In this document: piece after piece, positions 45,078-55,032 of the stretch
Layout: each line of letters starts with the position of its first letter
Position numbering within the stretch: the stretch's first letter is position 1
NCBI RefSeq assembly: GCF_000143885.2
Contig: NC_018581.1
Location: forward strand, 1,984,001-2,048,000
From: Gordonia sp. KTR9
GTDB lineage: Bacteria > Actinomycetota > Actinomycetes > Mycobacteriales > Mycobacteriaceae
Reading direction: 5' to 3'
Length of the DNA: 64,000 bases
The notes under the pieces: generated by a model
The model's database searches: none
Seen by the model: only the letters and a program-made list of their open reading frames with translations
Told to the model about the DNA's origin: nothing
Translations under genes and position numbers: made by a program

Positions 45078-46621
45078 ACGTGGCCCACGATCCCGATTCT
45101 CCTGATGCCGGTTCTCCCGGCGCCGATTTTCCCGATGCGGGTGATGCACAGTTCGCGCGTCGTGCCGAACCACCCGAGTCGCAACGTCTGACCCCGTCGA
45201 GATCCCGACACTCACCTGTGTCGCCGTCGACCGCGCAGGTGTTCGGCCGTCCGTCGGGGGTGCGTGGATCGTTCGCCACCTCGGCCGGTGCCCGCCCGCC
45301 CGAGCCACAGATCGCGGCCCCGGACCCGGTACTCGCCGAGGCGTTCGGCCGGCCGGCCGGATCCACCGACACCCTGCAGCGGGACCCGCTCGCGACCTAC
45401 GGGCAGACCGAACAGCCGCCGACGCCGGACGATCCGTGGCGCGACCCCGAGAGTCCGGCCCGGCTGGACGCGCCCGCGCTGGCGACCGCGGCTTCGGAGA
45501 CGCCGACCGAACCAGGCCCCAAGCTCGGCGTCCGGGACATCCTGCTCGGCAAGCGCCTCAGTTGGGTCGCCCTCGCGACGCTCGCGATGATCGCGTTGCT
45601 CATCGGACTCGTCGGCGGTCTCATGGGGCGATACACCGCCGAGGTGGCCGCTCCGCTCACCAGCGACACCGTCGAACTGTCCACCGAGGACACCGACGGC
45701 GACACCGGACCCCGGTCCTCGGTGGCCGAGGTGGCACGCGCCGTCGAGAAGTCGGTGGTCGCCATCGACGTCCGCGCCGCGGGTGCCTACGCCACCGGGT
45801 CGGGATTCGTCATCGACAAAGAGGGTTACATCCTCACCAACAACCACGTGATCTCGATGGCCGCGAACGACAAGAGCGCCAAACTCGAGGTCGTGTTCTT
45901 CGACCGCCAGCGGGTCCCGGCGCGCATCGTCGGCCGCGACCCCAAGACCGATCTCGCGGTGCTGAAGGTCGACAACGTCGAGAACCCGACCGTGTCGGTG
46001 CTCGGCAGCTCGGGCGATCTCCAGATCGGTGAGGAGGTCGTCGCCTTCGGATCTCCACTCGGACTCAACCGGACCGTGACCAGCGGCATCGTCAGTGCGA
46101 CCGATCGTGCCGTGGCACTGACCCCCGACGCGGAGTCCGACACCGACGCGGTGATCGACGCCATCCAGACCGATGCCGCGATCAACCCGGGCAACTCCGG
46201 CGGGCCACTGGTCAACGCCGAGGCCCAGGTGGTCGGGATCAACACCGCCGGGCGCCTGGGCGCAGGCGGCGGCAACATCGGACTCGGTTTCGCGATCCCG
46301 ATCGACGAGGCAAGGCCGATCGCCGAGGCGCTGATCCGCGACGGCCGGGTCAACCATCCGCAGATCGGGGTCAACGCGAGCTCGGTCCGCAATGAGCGGG
46401 TCCTCGGTGCGCAGGTCCGCAACGTCGTGGCGGGCAGCCCCGCCGAACGCGCGGGAGTCCGGGAAAACGACGTGATCACGTCCTTCAACAACCGGCCGAT
46501 CGAGAGCGCCGACGAGTTGAACGTCGCGATCCGGACCGCGAACATCGGCGAGTCGGTCCCGTTCCAGTACTGGCGTGCCGGTCGGACGTTCAGCGGTACC
46601 ATCACTCCGGCGAGCGACTAG
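45074..46621 (+). CDS. htrA: Membrane-anchored serine protease HtrA (DegP family)
   Basis: 515 aa. A cytoplasmic N-terminal region of about 160 residues (acidic/Pro-rich) is followed by one transmembrane helix (163-186). The trypsin-like protease domain has H258 (LTNNHVIS), D293 ([10 protein letters not shown]) and S375 ([10 protein letters not shown]); a C-terminal PDZ domain starts near [10 protein letters not shown]. It degrades or chaperones misfolded envelope proteins and is an essential SigE-linked protease in mycobacteria. GTG start overlapping rseA by 4 bp. Confidence 0.94.
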   Translation: MNVAHDPDSPDAGSPGADFPDAGDAQFARRAEPPESQRLTPSRSRHSPVSPSTAQVFGRPSGVRGSFATSAGARPPEPQIAAPDPVLAEAFGRPAGSTDTLQRDPLATYGQTEQPPTPDDPWRDPESPARLDAPALATAASETPTEPGPKLGVRDILLGKRLSWVALATLAMIALLIGLVGGLMGRYTAEVAAPLTSDTVELSTEDTDGDTGPRSSVAEVARAVEKSVVAIDVRAAGAYATGSGFVIDKEGYILTNNHVISMAANDKSAKLEVVFFDRQRVPARIVGRDPKTDLAVLKVDNVENPTVSVLGSSGDLQIGEEVVAFGSPLGLNRTVTSGIVSATDRAVALTPDAESDTDAVIDAIQTDAAINPGNSGGPLVNAEAQVVGINTAGRLGAGGGNIGLGFAIPIDEARPIAEALIRDGRVNHPQIGVNASSVRNERVLGAQVRNVVAGSPAERAGVRENDVITSFNNRPIESADELNVAIRTANIGESVPFQYWRAGRTFSGTITPASD

Positions 46622-46652
46622 AAAATCACCGGCACGGGTCAGGACGAGGTAC

Positions 46653-47114
46653 ATGTTCAGCAGCATCGGATGGGGCGAGATCGCGATCCTGGTGGTCGCG
46701 GCGCTCGTCATCCTCGGACCCGAACGCCTGCCCGGCGCCGTCTCCTGGACGATGCAGTCGGTCAAGAAGGTGCGCGATTACGCGACCGGGGCGAGCAACC
46801 AGCTGAAGGACGAGCTCGGTCCGGAATTCGAGGATCTGCGCAAACCGCTCGCCGACCTGAATGAGCTCCGGGGTATGACACCGCGGTCCATCGTCACGAA
46901 ACACCTTCTGGACGGCGATGATTCGCTCTTCCGCCTGAACGAGAGCGCCACCACGATCGATCGGAACACCACTCCGGCGGCGCCGGAGATCAAGCCTGTC
47001 TCGGCACCGCTGTCGTTCGACAAACCGGAATCGTCGGCGACGAGCGCCGCGGGGTCGGAACGTACTCCCCGTCCCGGGTCACGTCCCGCCGCTGCCGACT
47101 GGGACGCGACCTGA
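46653..47114 (+). CDS. tatB: Sec-independent translocase subunit TatB
   Basis: 153 aa. N-terminal membrane helix [20 protein letters not shown] with GEI and the hinge LGPERLP, then an amphipathic helix ([17 protein letters not shown]) and a polar tail. TatB with TatC recognises twin-arginine signal peptides. Follows htrA by 31 bp; the order sigE-rseA-htrA-tatB is that of mycobacteria. Its stop codon forms one half of a palindrome with the stop of the convergent mrp gene. Confidence 0.94.
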   Translation: MFSSIGWGEIAILVVAALVILGPERLPGAVSWTMQSVKKVRDYATGASNQLKDELGPEFEDLRKPLADLNELRGMTPRSIVTKHLLDGDDSLFRLNESATTIDRNTTPAAPEIKPVSAPLSFDKPESSATSAAGSERTPRPGSRPAAADWDAT

Positions 47115-47123
47115 CCGGTCAGG
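47110..47123. terminator. Palindrome uniting convergent stop codons of tatB and mrp
   Basis: CCTGACCGGTCAGG is perfectly palindromic and contains the tatB TGA (47112-47114) and the mrp TGA on the other strand (47119-47121). As a hairpin it has almost no loop, so it may be only weakly terminating. It shows mirror-image 3' ends of the two genes. Confidence 0.4.
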
Positions 47124-48264
47124 AATTACGGATGGTGTCGAGTCCCAGACTCATCCCGGCCAGACCGCGCTTGCGCGAGGCGAGTTTGCCGGCGATCGCG
47201 CGCAGCGCGGACCCGGAGGCCGATTCCGGCGCCGACAGCACAACCGGGACACCGGCGTCGCCACCCTCGCGCAGGGCGGTCTCCAGCGGCACCTGACCGA
47301 GTAGGTCGACCTGAGCGCCGACGGCACGCGTGAGGCGTTGCGCAACCTGCTCGCCGCCGCCGGAGCCGAACGGTTCCATGCGGCTGCCGTCGGGCAGTTC
47401 CAGCCACGACATGTTCTCGACGACACCGAGGATCTTCTGCCGCGTCTGCAGGGCGATGGCGCCCGCGCGTTCGGCGACCTCGGCGGCGGCCTGCTGAGGT
47501 GTCGTCACGACCAGGATCTCCGCGCCCGGGATCAGCTGCGCGATGGAGATCGCGACGTCGCCGGTGCCCGGCGGCAGGTCGAGGAGCAACACGTCGAGAT
47601 CGCCCCAGTACACGTCCGCGAGGAACTGCTGGAGAGCGCGGTGCAGCATCGGACCGCGCCACGTCACCGGGGTGTTGCCGTCGGTGAACTGTCCGATCGA
47701 GATGAAGCGGACCCCGTGGTTGATCGGCGGCATGATCATGCGCTCGACCTGGGTGGGCTTGGCGTCGCTGCCGAGCATGCGGGGAACCGAATGGCCGTAG
47801 ATGTCGGCGTCGAGAACACCCACGCTGAGCCCGCGTTCGGCGAGCGCGGTGGCCAGGTTGACGGTCACGCTCGACTTGCCGACGCCGCCCTTGCCCGATG
47901 CGACCGCGTACACGCGGGTCAGTGATCCGGGCTGGGCGAACGGGATGACCGGTTCTGCCTTGTCCCCGCGCAGCTTCTTGCGGAGCTCGGTGCGCTGTTC
48001 GTCGTCCATCACGTCGAGTTCGACGCGGATCGCGCCGACCCCCGGGACGTCGGACACGGCCGTCTCCACGCGCTGCGCGATCTCGGTGCGCATCGGACAG
48101 CCCGACGTCGTGAGGTATACGCCGACGTCGACACTCGCGTCGCCGTTGATCGTCACCGACTTGACCATCCCGATGTCGGTGATCGGCTTGCCGATCTCGG
48201 GATCCTTGACCTTGCCCAGAGCGGCGCGAACTGCCGATTCCGTGGGCACGACTCCTGTTGTCAT
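47119..48264 (-). CDS. mrp: Mrp/ApbC-type iron-sulfur cluster carrier ATPase
   Basis: 381 aa. N-terminal MIP18/DUF59 domain (about 10-90, with YLTTSGCPMRTEI) and a deviant Walker A ATPase domain with SGKGGVGKSSVTVNLA (123-138), LDADIYGHSVPRMLG and LLDLPPGTGDV. Family members carry and deliver Fe-S clusters. The usual CxxC pair of the ATPase C-terminal half is not evident, so the carrier chemistry could differ. Equivalent of Rv1229c. Convergent with tatB. Confidence 0.92.
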   Translation of the reverse strand: MTTGVVPTESAVRAALGKVKDPEIGKPITDIGMVKSVTINGDASVDVGVYLTTSGCPMRTEIAQRVETAVSDVPGVGAIRVELDVMDDEQRTELRKKLRGDKAEPVIPFAQPGSLTRVYAVASGKGGVGKSSVTVNLATALAERGLSVGVLDADIYGHSVPRMLGSDAKPTQVERMIMPPINHGVRFISIGQFTDGNTPVTWRGPMLHRALQQFLADVYWGDLDVLLLDLPPGTGDVAISIAQLIPGAEILVVTTPQQAAAEVAERAGAIALQTRQKILGVVENMSWLELPDGSRMEPFGSGGGEQVAQRLTRAVGAQVDLLGQVPLETALREGGDAGVPVVLSAPESASGSALRAIAGKLASRKRGLAGMSLGLDTIRNS

Positions 48265-48320
48265 CTGGTCCAGACTACCGGCGGCGCCGATGACTCCCGG
48301 CGGAGGCCCGGGTCACGGTG

Positions 48321-49448
48321 TCAGCGAACCGGTACGGGGGTGCTCGCCGCGCCGGGCCGGTTCGGCCCGGCGTTGCCCGCCGGTGCCTGCTTGATCGCCG
48401 GCGCGTCCTTCTTGGGCGGTGGGGGCGCGGGCTGGCCCGGGAACAACGGTGGGATCGACGGCAGGCAGACGATGATGCACGGCTGCGGCGGCGGACTCGG
48501 CCGGCGCGAGGTGGAGGACGACGACGAGGACGAGGACGACCCGGACTCCGGTGCGCGCGGCTTGCTGGACTTGCTCGAACTGCTCGACGGCTTGCGCTTC
48601 ATCTCCGGGATGGGGTTCGTCGGCATCACGCCCGTCGCGTAGGCCCCGGCCCAGCCGAGCACGTTCGCGACGTACTCCATCGAACGGTTGTAGCGCAGCA
48701 CCGCCGACACCCGGGTGCGCTCGTTCATGATGTCGGTGACCCCGGCGCACAGGTACCGGCCCGCCGAGTAGGTGGCGTCGAAGATGTTGTTCGGGTCGGG
48801 TTTCGCGTCGCCGTTGGCGTCGGAGCCCCACGCGGCCCAGGTGCTGGGGATGAACTGCATCGGGCCCATCGCGCGGTCGTGTCCGGCGTCGCCGTCGATG
48901 CGACCGCCGTCGGTGTCCTTGATGACCGCGTTGCCGGCCAGGGAACCGTCGAGGACCGGACCGGCGATCGGGTTGATGGTCGTGCCGTACTGATCGACCG
49001 AGCCGTTGCTCGCGTGATTGGACTCGATCCGTCCGATTCCGGCCAGCAGGAACCAGGGGAGCTTGCACTGGGGGCTCTCGGCCGCGACGCGGTTGGCGGC
49101 CAGCTTGTAGGCCTGTAGTACGACGCCGGGAATCCCCAGCGGACCGGAGGGGAGATCGTTCGCGAGCCGGAACTGCGGCGCCGGGAGCGCCGTCGCGGGC
49201 TTCTCCGGCGGCGGCGCGAAGCCGAGGAGCGCCACCGGCGAACCGGACACGACCCCGGCGACCACGACGGGGGCGACCGTCTCGGCCGCCGGCGCGGCGA
49301 CCGAGCCGCCCGAGGCGCTCGACGTCGCGGTGCCCAGGACCAGGGCGCCGACCAGACCGCCACCCACCGCCAGCGTGGCGGCGCGTCGCGGGAAGGAGGA
49401 CGGGCGGCGCGGCCCGCGGCGACGGCGGACGAGGTCGAGGGGCCTCAT
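48321..49448 (-). CDS. Secreted lytic transglycosylase-like protein with proline/serine-rich tail
   Basis: 375 aa. Signal-type N-terminus (basic region, then TLAVGGGLVGALVLGTATSSASGG). The SLT-like domain holds the catalytic Glu E142 (LLAGIGRIESNHAS) and the block GAMGPMQFIPSTWAAWGSDANGDAKPDPNNIFDATYSAGRYLC-like sequence; its domain pattern fits membrane-bound lytic murein transglycosylase B-type. A C-terminal Ser/Pro-rich segment (about 285-375) likely spans the cell wall. Equivalent of Rv1230c. Cleaves peptidoglycan glycan strands. Confidence 0.88.
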   Translation of the reverse strand: MRPLDLVRRRRGPRRPSSFPRRAATLAVGGGLVGALVLGTATSSASGGSVAAPAAETVAPVVVAGVVSGSPVALLGFAPPPEKPATALPAPQFRLANDLPSGPLGIPGVVLQAYKLAANRVAAESPQCKLPWFLLAGIGRIESNHASNGSVDQYGTTINPIAGPVLDGSLAGNAVIKDTDGGRIDGDAGHDRAMGPMQFIPSTWAAWGSDANGDAKPDPNNIFDATYSAGRYLCAGVTDIMNERTRVSAVLRYNRSMEYVANVLGWAGAYATGVMPTNPIPEMKRKPSSSSSKSSKPRAPESGSSSSSSSSSTSRRPSPPPQPCIIVCLPSIPPLFPGQPAPPPPKKDAPAIKQAPAGNAGPNRPGAASTPVPVR

Positions 49449-49746
49449 CGACCGCTCCGATCGCAGAGCACGGCCCCACGGCGCTGCCCGATCATGTCCA
49501 CTCCGTTGTCACACACATCTGCCCCCGAGAACGCGGCCATCACCACCTGCGGCCCAGGTCGAGAGCCGCTCGCATGGATGCACCGGACCGATTCGTCATG
49601 TCGTGGTCGACACCGGAATCCGATCCTGACTGTGACCCACCATACATATGGGTCTGACGTCCCAGACACGAACTCCGCTATTGGCGTCAGTGATCGAATC
49701 GCTCCGACGCGGGCCAGGCTTACGCCGGGGCCGCCGGGTTCGGGTG

Positions 49747-50271
49747 CTAGCGGGTGCGGTCGCGCGAACCCTGGCCGGCGGACGGCTCGTCGCCTGCGGG
49801 GGCACCCAGCCGTTCGGTGAGCTCGTCCAGCAGGTCGTCGAGTTCCTTGCGCAGGTAGTCGCGTGTGACGGTGTCGCCGACCGCGAGGCGGACGGCGGCG
49901 AGCTCGCGGGCGAGGAACTCGGTGTCGGCCTTCGTCTGGGCGGACCGCAGCCGGTCCTCTTCCAGTGAGACCCGGTCGCGGTTCTCCTGCCGGTTCTGGG
50001 CCAGCAGGATCAGCGGGGCCGCGTACGCCGCCTGGGTGGAGAACGCGAGGTTCAGCAGGATGAACGGATAGGGGTCCCACTGGATGGACACCGCGATCAG
50101 GTTCAGCGCGATCCACACGATCACGATGACCGTCTGGATCGCCAGATAGCGCCCGGTGCCCAGGAATCGCGCGATGCGTTCGCTGTACATCCCGACGACG
50201 TCGGAGTCGAGGTTGAACGAGATCGTGCGACGAGTGCTGGGGGTGTCGAGTTTGCGTCCGGGCTCGCTCAT
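49747..50271 (-). CDS. DUF1003 membrane protein
   Basis: 174 aa. DUF1003 core: IARFLGTGRYLAIQTVIVIVWIALNLI and WDPYPFILLNLAFSTQAAYAAPLILLAQNRQ, giving two transmembrane helices, then a charged C-terminal helix. Function unknown; often linked to divalent cation channels. Its ATG overlaps the stop of the upstream MgtE-N/CBS gene (ATGA), which supports a role in magnesium handling. Confidence 0.92.
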   Translation of the reverse strand: MSEPGRKLDTPSTRRTISFNLDSDVVGMYSERIARFLGTGRYLAIQTVIVIVWIALNLIAVSIQWDPYPFILLNLAFSTQAAYAAPLILLAQNRQENRDRVSLEEDRLRSAQTKADTEFLARELAAVRLAVGDTVTRDYLRKELDDLLDELTERLGAPAGDEPSAGQGSRDRTR

Positions 50272-51599
50272 CGGATCCGCACCTGCGCGCGGCTTCCCGG
50301 CGGGGGTCCCTGGCCGGCGGGGTCGACGACGTCCTCGGGTTCGGTCTCACGCCAGTCGCGCGGCAGGATCTCGTCGAGGAGGTCGTCGACGCTCACCGCG
50401 CCGAGGAGATGGCCGGACTCGTCCACGACGGGTCCACAGACCAGGTTGTAGGTCGCGAAATATCTCGTCATCGTCTCCAGGGAATCCTCGGGGTGGAGTT
50501 GGGCGAGGTCGGTGTCCAGGATTCCGCCGACGAGATGCGCAGGCGGTTCCCGCAGCAGCGCTTGCAGGTGCACGCACCCGAGATACTTCCCGGTCGGCGT
50601 CGCGGTGGGTGGGCGGACGACGAACACGATGCTGGCCGCGGCGGGCGTCAGATCGGGATTGCGGACCCGGGCCAGGGCTTCGGCGATGGTGGTCGACGGC
50701 GTGACCACGATCGGCTCGGAGGTCATCACACCGCCCGCGGTGTCGGGGGAGTGGAGGAGCAGTCGCCGAACGGGTTCGGACTCCTCGGGGTCCATCTCCT
50801 TCAGGAACGCCTCGGCCTCGGTGTCGGGCAGCTCGCCGAGGAGATCGGCGGCGTCGTCGGGATCCATTGCCTCGAGGATGTCGACGGCGCGGTCGCGTCC
50901 GAGCGCGGCGAGGACCTCCTTCTGGTCGTCGGGCGGCAGCTCCTGCAGCACGTCGGCGAGCCGTTCGTCGTCGAGGGCCGTGGCGATCTCGTCGCGCCGT
51001 TTCGCCGGCAGTTCCCGCAGCGCGTTGGCCACGTCGGCCGCGCGCATGCCCTCGAACTGCAGGAGCGCCTGGGCGACTCCCTGGCCCGGGAGGTTCAGTG
51101 CACTCTGGGTGATGCCCTGCACGCTGGACCACTCCACGACCTGGGTCTCGTGACGCCTCCGCAGGCCTCGCCGGCCCGCACGGATCGCGACGCGGGACAC
51201 GACCCAGTCGCGGGTCCGGGTGCGTTCGATGCCGAGGTCGATCACCGTCACGTCGGCGTCGGCGAGTTCGGGGAGGTCGGGATCGACGACCCGGACGTGG
51301 GTGTCGAGGACCTGCCCGATGGCGAGTGCCTCGCCGGGCCGCAGGTGGAGCCGGCGGAGGCTGACGGTGCCGGTGTTGAGGGCGACGGCCTGCGGCTCGA
51401 TCGCGGTCACCCGCAGCATGGGCACGAAAATCCTACGCCGAGTGGTCAATTCGACCGCCAGGCCCAGAACGCGCGGCTGCTGTCCGGACATCCGGATCGA
51501 GATCACCACGTCGCGGACGCGTCCGATGGATTCGCCATCGGGACCAAGGACGGCCAACCCGACTAATCTGGCCACGAACACCTTGCTCACCGACGACAT
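50268..51599 (-). CDS. MgtE N-terminal / CBS domain protein without transport channel
   Basis: 443 aa. A PRC-barrel-like N-terminus (FVARLVGLAVLGPDGESIGRV) precedes an MgtE intracellular N domain (ADVANALRELPAKRRDEIATAL, FLKEMDPEESEPVRRLL) and two CBS domains (MTSEPIVVTPSTTIAEALARV and LHPEDSLETMTRYFATYN). The five-helix MgtE channel is absent, so it cannot transport Mg2+ itself; it may sense Mg2+ or nucleotide and regulate a partner such as the CorA at 62228. Equivalent to Rv1232c. Confidence 0.9.
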   Translation of the reverse strand: MSSVSKVFVARLVGLAVLGPDGESIGRVRDVVISIRMSGQQPRVLGLAVELTTRRRIFVPMLRVTAIEPQAVALNTGTVSLRRLHLRPGEALAIGQVLDTHVRVVDPDLPELADADVTVIDLGIERTRTRDWVVSRVAIRAGRRGLRRRHETQVVEWSSVQGITQSALNLPGQGVAQALLQFEGMRAADVANALRELPAKRRDEIATALDDERLADVLQELPPDDQKEVLAALGRDRAVDILEAMDPDDAADLLGELPDTEAEAFLKEMDPEESEPVRRLLLHSPDTAGGVMTSEPIVVTPSTTIAEALARVRNPDLTPAAASIVFVVRPPTATPTGKYLGCVHLQALLREPPAHLVGGILDTDLAQLHPEDSLETMTRYFATYNLVCGPVVDESGHLLGAVSVDDLLDEILPRDWRETEPEDVVDPAGQGPPPGSRAQVRIR

Positions 51600-51715
51600 G
51601 GGAGTAAGGGTAGTGCCATCGGTGCACGGCAGGCCGACGGCAGACCTGAACAGCACGGGCGGACGTGCAGTCTCACGACGTCTCACTGTCGAGTCCTACG
51701 AGGGAAGGCTCCGAT

Positions 51716-52204
51716 ATGACCAATCCGATGCGCCCGAGCCGCGAGACGCCGGGCCTGCCCACCCCGCCCAAGGGCTGGCCGATCGGTTCCTACGGAACCT
51801 ACGCCGAGGCCCAGCGAGCGGTGGACTACCTGTCCGACGAGAACTTCACCGTGCAGGACGTCACCATCGTGGGCGTCGACCTCATGCAGGTCGAGCGGGT
51901 CATCGGCCGGCTGACATGGGGCAAGGTGATCGGCGGCGGGCTGGTGTCGGGTGCCTGGCTCGGCTTCTTCTTCGGGTGTCTGGTGGCGCTGGTGTTCACC
52001 GGTTCGCCGATCGCGCCGATCCTCGTGGGCATCGTCGGCGGCATGGTCTTCGGTGTGATCTCCGCGACCATTCCGTACGCGGCGACGCGCGGCCAACGGG
52101 ATTTCGCCTCGACGATGCAATTGGTCGCCGGCCGCTATGACGTGCTGTGCGACCCGAAAAGCGCAGAGAGGGCGCGCGACATGCTCACCCGTCTGACCTT
52201 CTGA
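51716..52204 (+). CDS. Rv1234-like protein of the general stress protein 17M/YflT family
   Basis: 162 aa. An N-terminal YflT-type domain (PIGSYGTYAEAQRAVDYLSDENFTVQDVTIVGVDLM) is followed by two hydrophobic segments (KVIGGGLVSGAWLGFFFGCLVALVF and GIVGGMVFGVISATIPYAA) and a soluble C-terminal block. Membrane protein; function unknown, stress-related in some Gram-positives. Equivalent of Rv1234, just upstream of lpqY. Divergent from the MgtE-N/CBS gene. Confidence 0.85.
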   Translation: MTNPMRPSRETPGLPTPPKGWPIGSYGTYAEAQRAVDYLSDENFTVQDVTIVGVDLMQVERVIGRLTWGKVIGGGLVSGAWLGFFFGCLVALVFTGSPIAPILVGIVGGMVFGVISATIPYAATRGQRDFASTMQLVAGRYDVLCDPKSAERARDMLTRLTF

Positions 52205-52368
52205 GCGCGCGTCCCTCGCTCGGACACGGTGGGATCACAATCGCTCGGGGAGTGGCACGCCCATGCCGAATGTGTTGCATGTCACGAATCCTCACGTATA
52301 GCGTTGCTCTTCGGACGCTCACGGCCGAGCACCTGGTGCCGCGCCGCGTACGACATCGAGGAGGCTGC

Positions 52369-53820
52369 GTGCGGAGCAGGGTCAGGACTGACGGATCTAC
52401 CAGGCGCGTGAGACGGAAGGTCCTCGCCGCGGCGGTGGCAGCGGCGGCCATGCTGCCCGTGCTGTCCGCGTGTGGCTCGGGATATGAAGCGGGCGTACTC
52501 AATTTCTATCCGCCGGCCGACGGCGCGGACACCCTCGCCGAGATCGGCGACAAGTGCTCGGCCGACTCCGGCGGGGCGTACAAGGTCGTGACCACTCCGC
52601 TGCCCAAGGGTGCCGACGATCAGCGTCTTCAGCTCGCACGGCGCCTCGCGGGCAACGACAGCGGTCTGGATCTGATGGGCATGGACGTCGTGTGGACCGC
52701 CGAATTCGCCGACGCGGGGTGGATGGTGCCGGTGCCCGACGCCATGGCCGCGGAGGTCTCGGCGCGCACGCTGGGCGGCCCGCTCGACACGGCGGTGTGG
52801 AAGACCGACGACGACGAGCGTGAACGCCTCTACGCCATCCCGTTCTCCACGAACACCCAATTGCTCTGGTACCGACCGGATGTCCTCGCCGAAGACGTCG
52901 ACCGCCGGCGCCCGGCGTCGACGTGGAACGGCATGCTCGAGGACGCGCTCGTCAGCGGACGCAACGGCGGTCCGACCTACATCATGGTGCAGGGCAGGCA
53001 ATACGAGGGCCTGATGGTGTGGTTCAACTCGGTGCTCGCCAGCGCAGGCGGCCAGATCGTCGACCCGGACGATCCCGACAAGGTCACCCTGAACGACACA
53101 CCCGAGCACCGCGCCGCCACAGTGCGCGCCCTGGAAACCCTCAAGCGCGTGGCGACCGCACCGGGGGCCGACCCGTCGCTGACCAACTCCGACGAGGGTG
53201 CTGCCCGACTCGGCATGGAGAGCGGAGAGGCTCTGTACCAGGTCAACTGGCCCTTCGTCTTCGCCGGCATGCGCGAGAACGCCGTGGCGGGAAGCGTCGC
53301 CTTCCTCGACCTGACCCAATACGCGAACCTCTACGCCGACACCGCGAACCCGCCGACCCCGGCCCAGGTGGTCCCGCTCAACCGCGAGATGCGGCGGGTC
53401 TTCGACTTCGCGCCCTACCCCGGGTTCGAGGGACTCCCGACGAAGACGACCGTGGGCGGCATCAACATCGCGGTCGCGAGCACCTCGCAGCAGCAGGACC
53501 TCGCCTACCAGGCCGCCGAGTGCATCACCAGTGAGGCGTCGCAGAAGGCGTTCTCCTTCAGTGCCGGACCACCGCCGGTCATCGAATCCATCTACGACGA
53601 CGCCGATTTCCGGCTCGCCTACCCGATGGCCGACGAGATCAAGCGGCAGCTCGAACCCGAGCACGCCGCGTTGCGTCCGAAGTCGCCCGACTACCAGGCG
53701 ATCTCGACGCTGTTGCAGGCCAAGTTGAGCCCGGTCGGCGCGTGGGAGCCGGAGGCCCTGGTCGACGAGCTCGCCGAAGCGGTCCAGAAGGCCATCGACG
53801 GGGAAGGGCTGGTCCCGTGA
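52369..53820 (+). CDS. lpqY: Trehalose-binding lipoprotein LpqY
   Basis: 483-aa solute-binding lipoprotein. The signal peptide ends in the lipobox LPVLSAC with lipidated C35. It has the extracellular solute-binding fold of the MalE/UgpB class (ANRL-type WTAEFADAGWMVPV, YAIPFSTNTQLLWYRPDVL). In mycobacteria LpqY captures trehalose released when antigen 85 transfers mycolates from trehalose monomycolate and passes it to SugABC. GTG start at 52369 selected by GAGGAGG six bases before. Overlaps sugA by GTGA. Confidence 0.94.
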   Translation: MRSRVRTDGSTRRVRRKVLAAAVAAAAMLPVLSACGSGYEAGVLNFYPPADGADTLAEIGDKCSADSGGAYKVVTTPLPKGADDQRLQLARRLAGNDSGLDLMGMDVVWTAEFADAGWMVPVPDAMAAEVSARTLGGPLDTAVWKTDDDERERLYAIPFSTNTQLLWYRPDVLAEDVDRRRPASTWNGMLEDALVSGRNGGPTYIMVQGRQYEGLMVWFNSVLASAGGQIVDPDDPDKVTLNDTPEHRAATVRALETLKRVATAPGADPSLTNSDEGAARLGMESGEALYQVNWPFVFAGMRENAVAGSVAFLDLTQYANLYADTANPPTPAQVVPLNREMRRVFDFAPYPGFEGLPTKTTVGGINIAVASTSQQQDLAYQAAECITSEASQKAFSFSAGPPPVIESIYDDADFRLAYPMADEIKRQLEPEHAALRPKSPDYQAISTLLQAKLSPVGAWEPEALVDELAEAVQKAIDGEGLVP

Positions 53821-55028
53821 GCGACAACACGACACCCGGGGACGACGAGCGGACCGGCGCCGGCCGGTCGGATGACGACGCACGGTTCCGCGCCGGACGG
53901 CATGCCCTGCCGGATGACGCCCCGCCGCAGACCGGCCCGATCCCGATCGTCGGCGACACACCGCCGGTGCAATCGGATCAGGTGTGGACCCCACCACCGG
54001 GCGGTCGGCGCGACGCCGGGCCACCGGTGAGCGGCTCGGCAGGTGCGCCTGCTCCGGCCGCCGGTCCCGCTGCCGGTCCTGGCGCCGGTACGACGGCGGT
54101 CGCCGAGCGTCCCCGCGCCGATGCTGCGCCGGCCGAACCGCGCAGGCGCAGCGAGGGCAAGGCCGCCGAGCGCCGTCTGGCCTTCTGGCTCGTGGCGCCG
54201 GCCGCGCTGATGATGATCCTGGTCACCGGGTACCCGATCGTGTACGCGGTCTGGCTGTCGCTGAACAAGATGAGCCTGTCGGCACCGGGCGAACGCGAGT
54301 TCGTGTGGTTCGCCAACTACGCGACCGTGCTCACCGACAACTACTGGTGGACGGCGTTCGCGGTCACGGTCGGCATCACGGTCGTGTCGGTGATCATCGA
54401 ACTCGTGCTGGGCATGGCGATCGCACTGGTCATGCACCGAACGATCTTCGGGCGCGGCACGATTCGTACCGTCGTCCTCATCCCGTACGGCATCGTGACG
54501 GTGGCGGCGGCGTTCTCGTGGTACTACGCGTGGACGCCGGGGACCGGTTACCTCGCCAACCTGTTGCCCGATGGCACCGCACCGCTGACCGAGCAGTGGC
54601 CCTCACTGGCGATCATCGTCCTCGCCGAGGTCTGGAAGACCACGCCGTTCATGGCGCTGCTCCTGCTGGCCGGCCTCGCGCTCGTTCCCGACGACCTGCT
54701 CAAGGCGGCCCAGGTGGACGGTGCCGGGGCGTGGACGAGGTTGTGGCGCATCATCCTTCCGCTGATGAAGCCGGCGATCCTGGTCGCGCTGCTGTTCCGC
54801 ACACTGGACGCATTCCGCGTGTTCGACAACATCTACGTCCTCACCAGCGGGTCCAACAACACGTATTCGGTGTCGATGCTCGGTTACGACAACCTGTTCG
54901 GCGCATTCAATCTCGGAGTCGGATCGGCCATCTCGATCCTGATCTTCCTGTGCGTCGCGATCATCGCGTTCGTGTTCATCAAGGGGTTCGGCACCGCCGC
55001 ACCGGGTTCCGACGACGAGGGGAGGTAA
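53817..55028 (+). CDS. sugA: Trehalose ABC transporter permease SugA, with extended N-terminus
   Basis: 403 aa; mycobacterial SugA is near 307. Residues 1 to about 118 are a disordered Pro/Ala/Gly/Asp-rich tail; the permease core follows ([27 protein letters not shown]) with six transmembrane segments. The EAA-like loop is [23 protein letters not shown]. Works with SugB and SugC for trehalose import. GTG start at 53817, overlapping lpqY by 4 bp. Confidence 0.93.
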   Translation: MSDNTTPGDDERTGAGRSDDDARFRAGRHALPDDAPPQTGPIPIVGDTPPVQSDQVWTPPPGGRRDAGPPVSGSAGAPAPAAGPAAGPGAGTTAVAERPRADAAPAEPRRRSEGKAAERRLAFWLVAPAALMMILVTGYPIVYAVWLSLNKMSLSAPGEREFVWFANYATVLTDNYWWTAFAVTVGITVVSVIIELVLGMAIALVMHRTIFGRGTIRTVVLIPYGIVTVAAAFSWYYAWTPGTGYLANLLPDGTAPLTEQWPSLAIIVLAEVWKTTPFMALLLLAGLALVPDDLLKAAQVDGAGAWTRLWRIILPLMKPAILVALLFRTLDAFRVFDNIYVLTSGSNNTYSVSMLGYDNLFGAFNLGVGSAISILIFLCVAIIAFVFIKGFGTAAPGSDDEGR

Positions 55029-55032
55029 GCCG

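Noticed and set aside
49449..49746. Riboswitch or leader RNA ahead of the lytic transglycosylase gene (c-di-AMP type considered)
   Set aside because: No ydaO-type conserved blocks or consistent paired helices could be seen in the 298-bp gap. No other feature found there.
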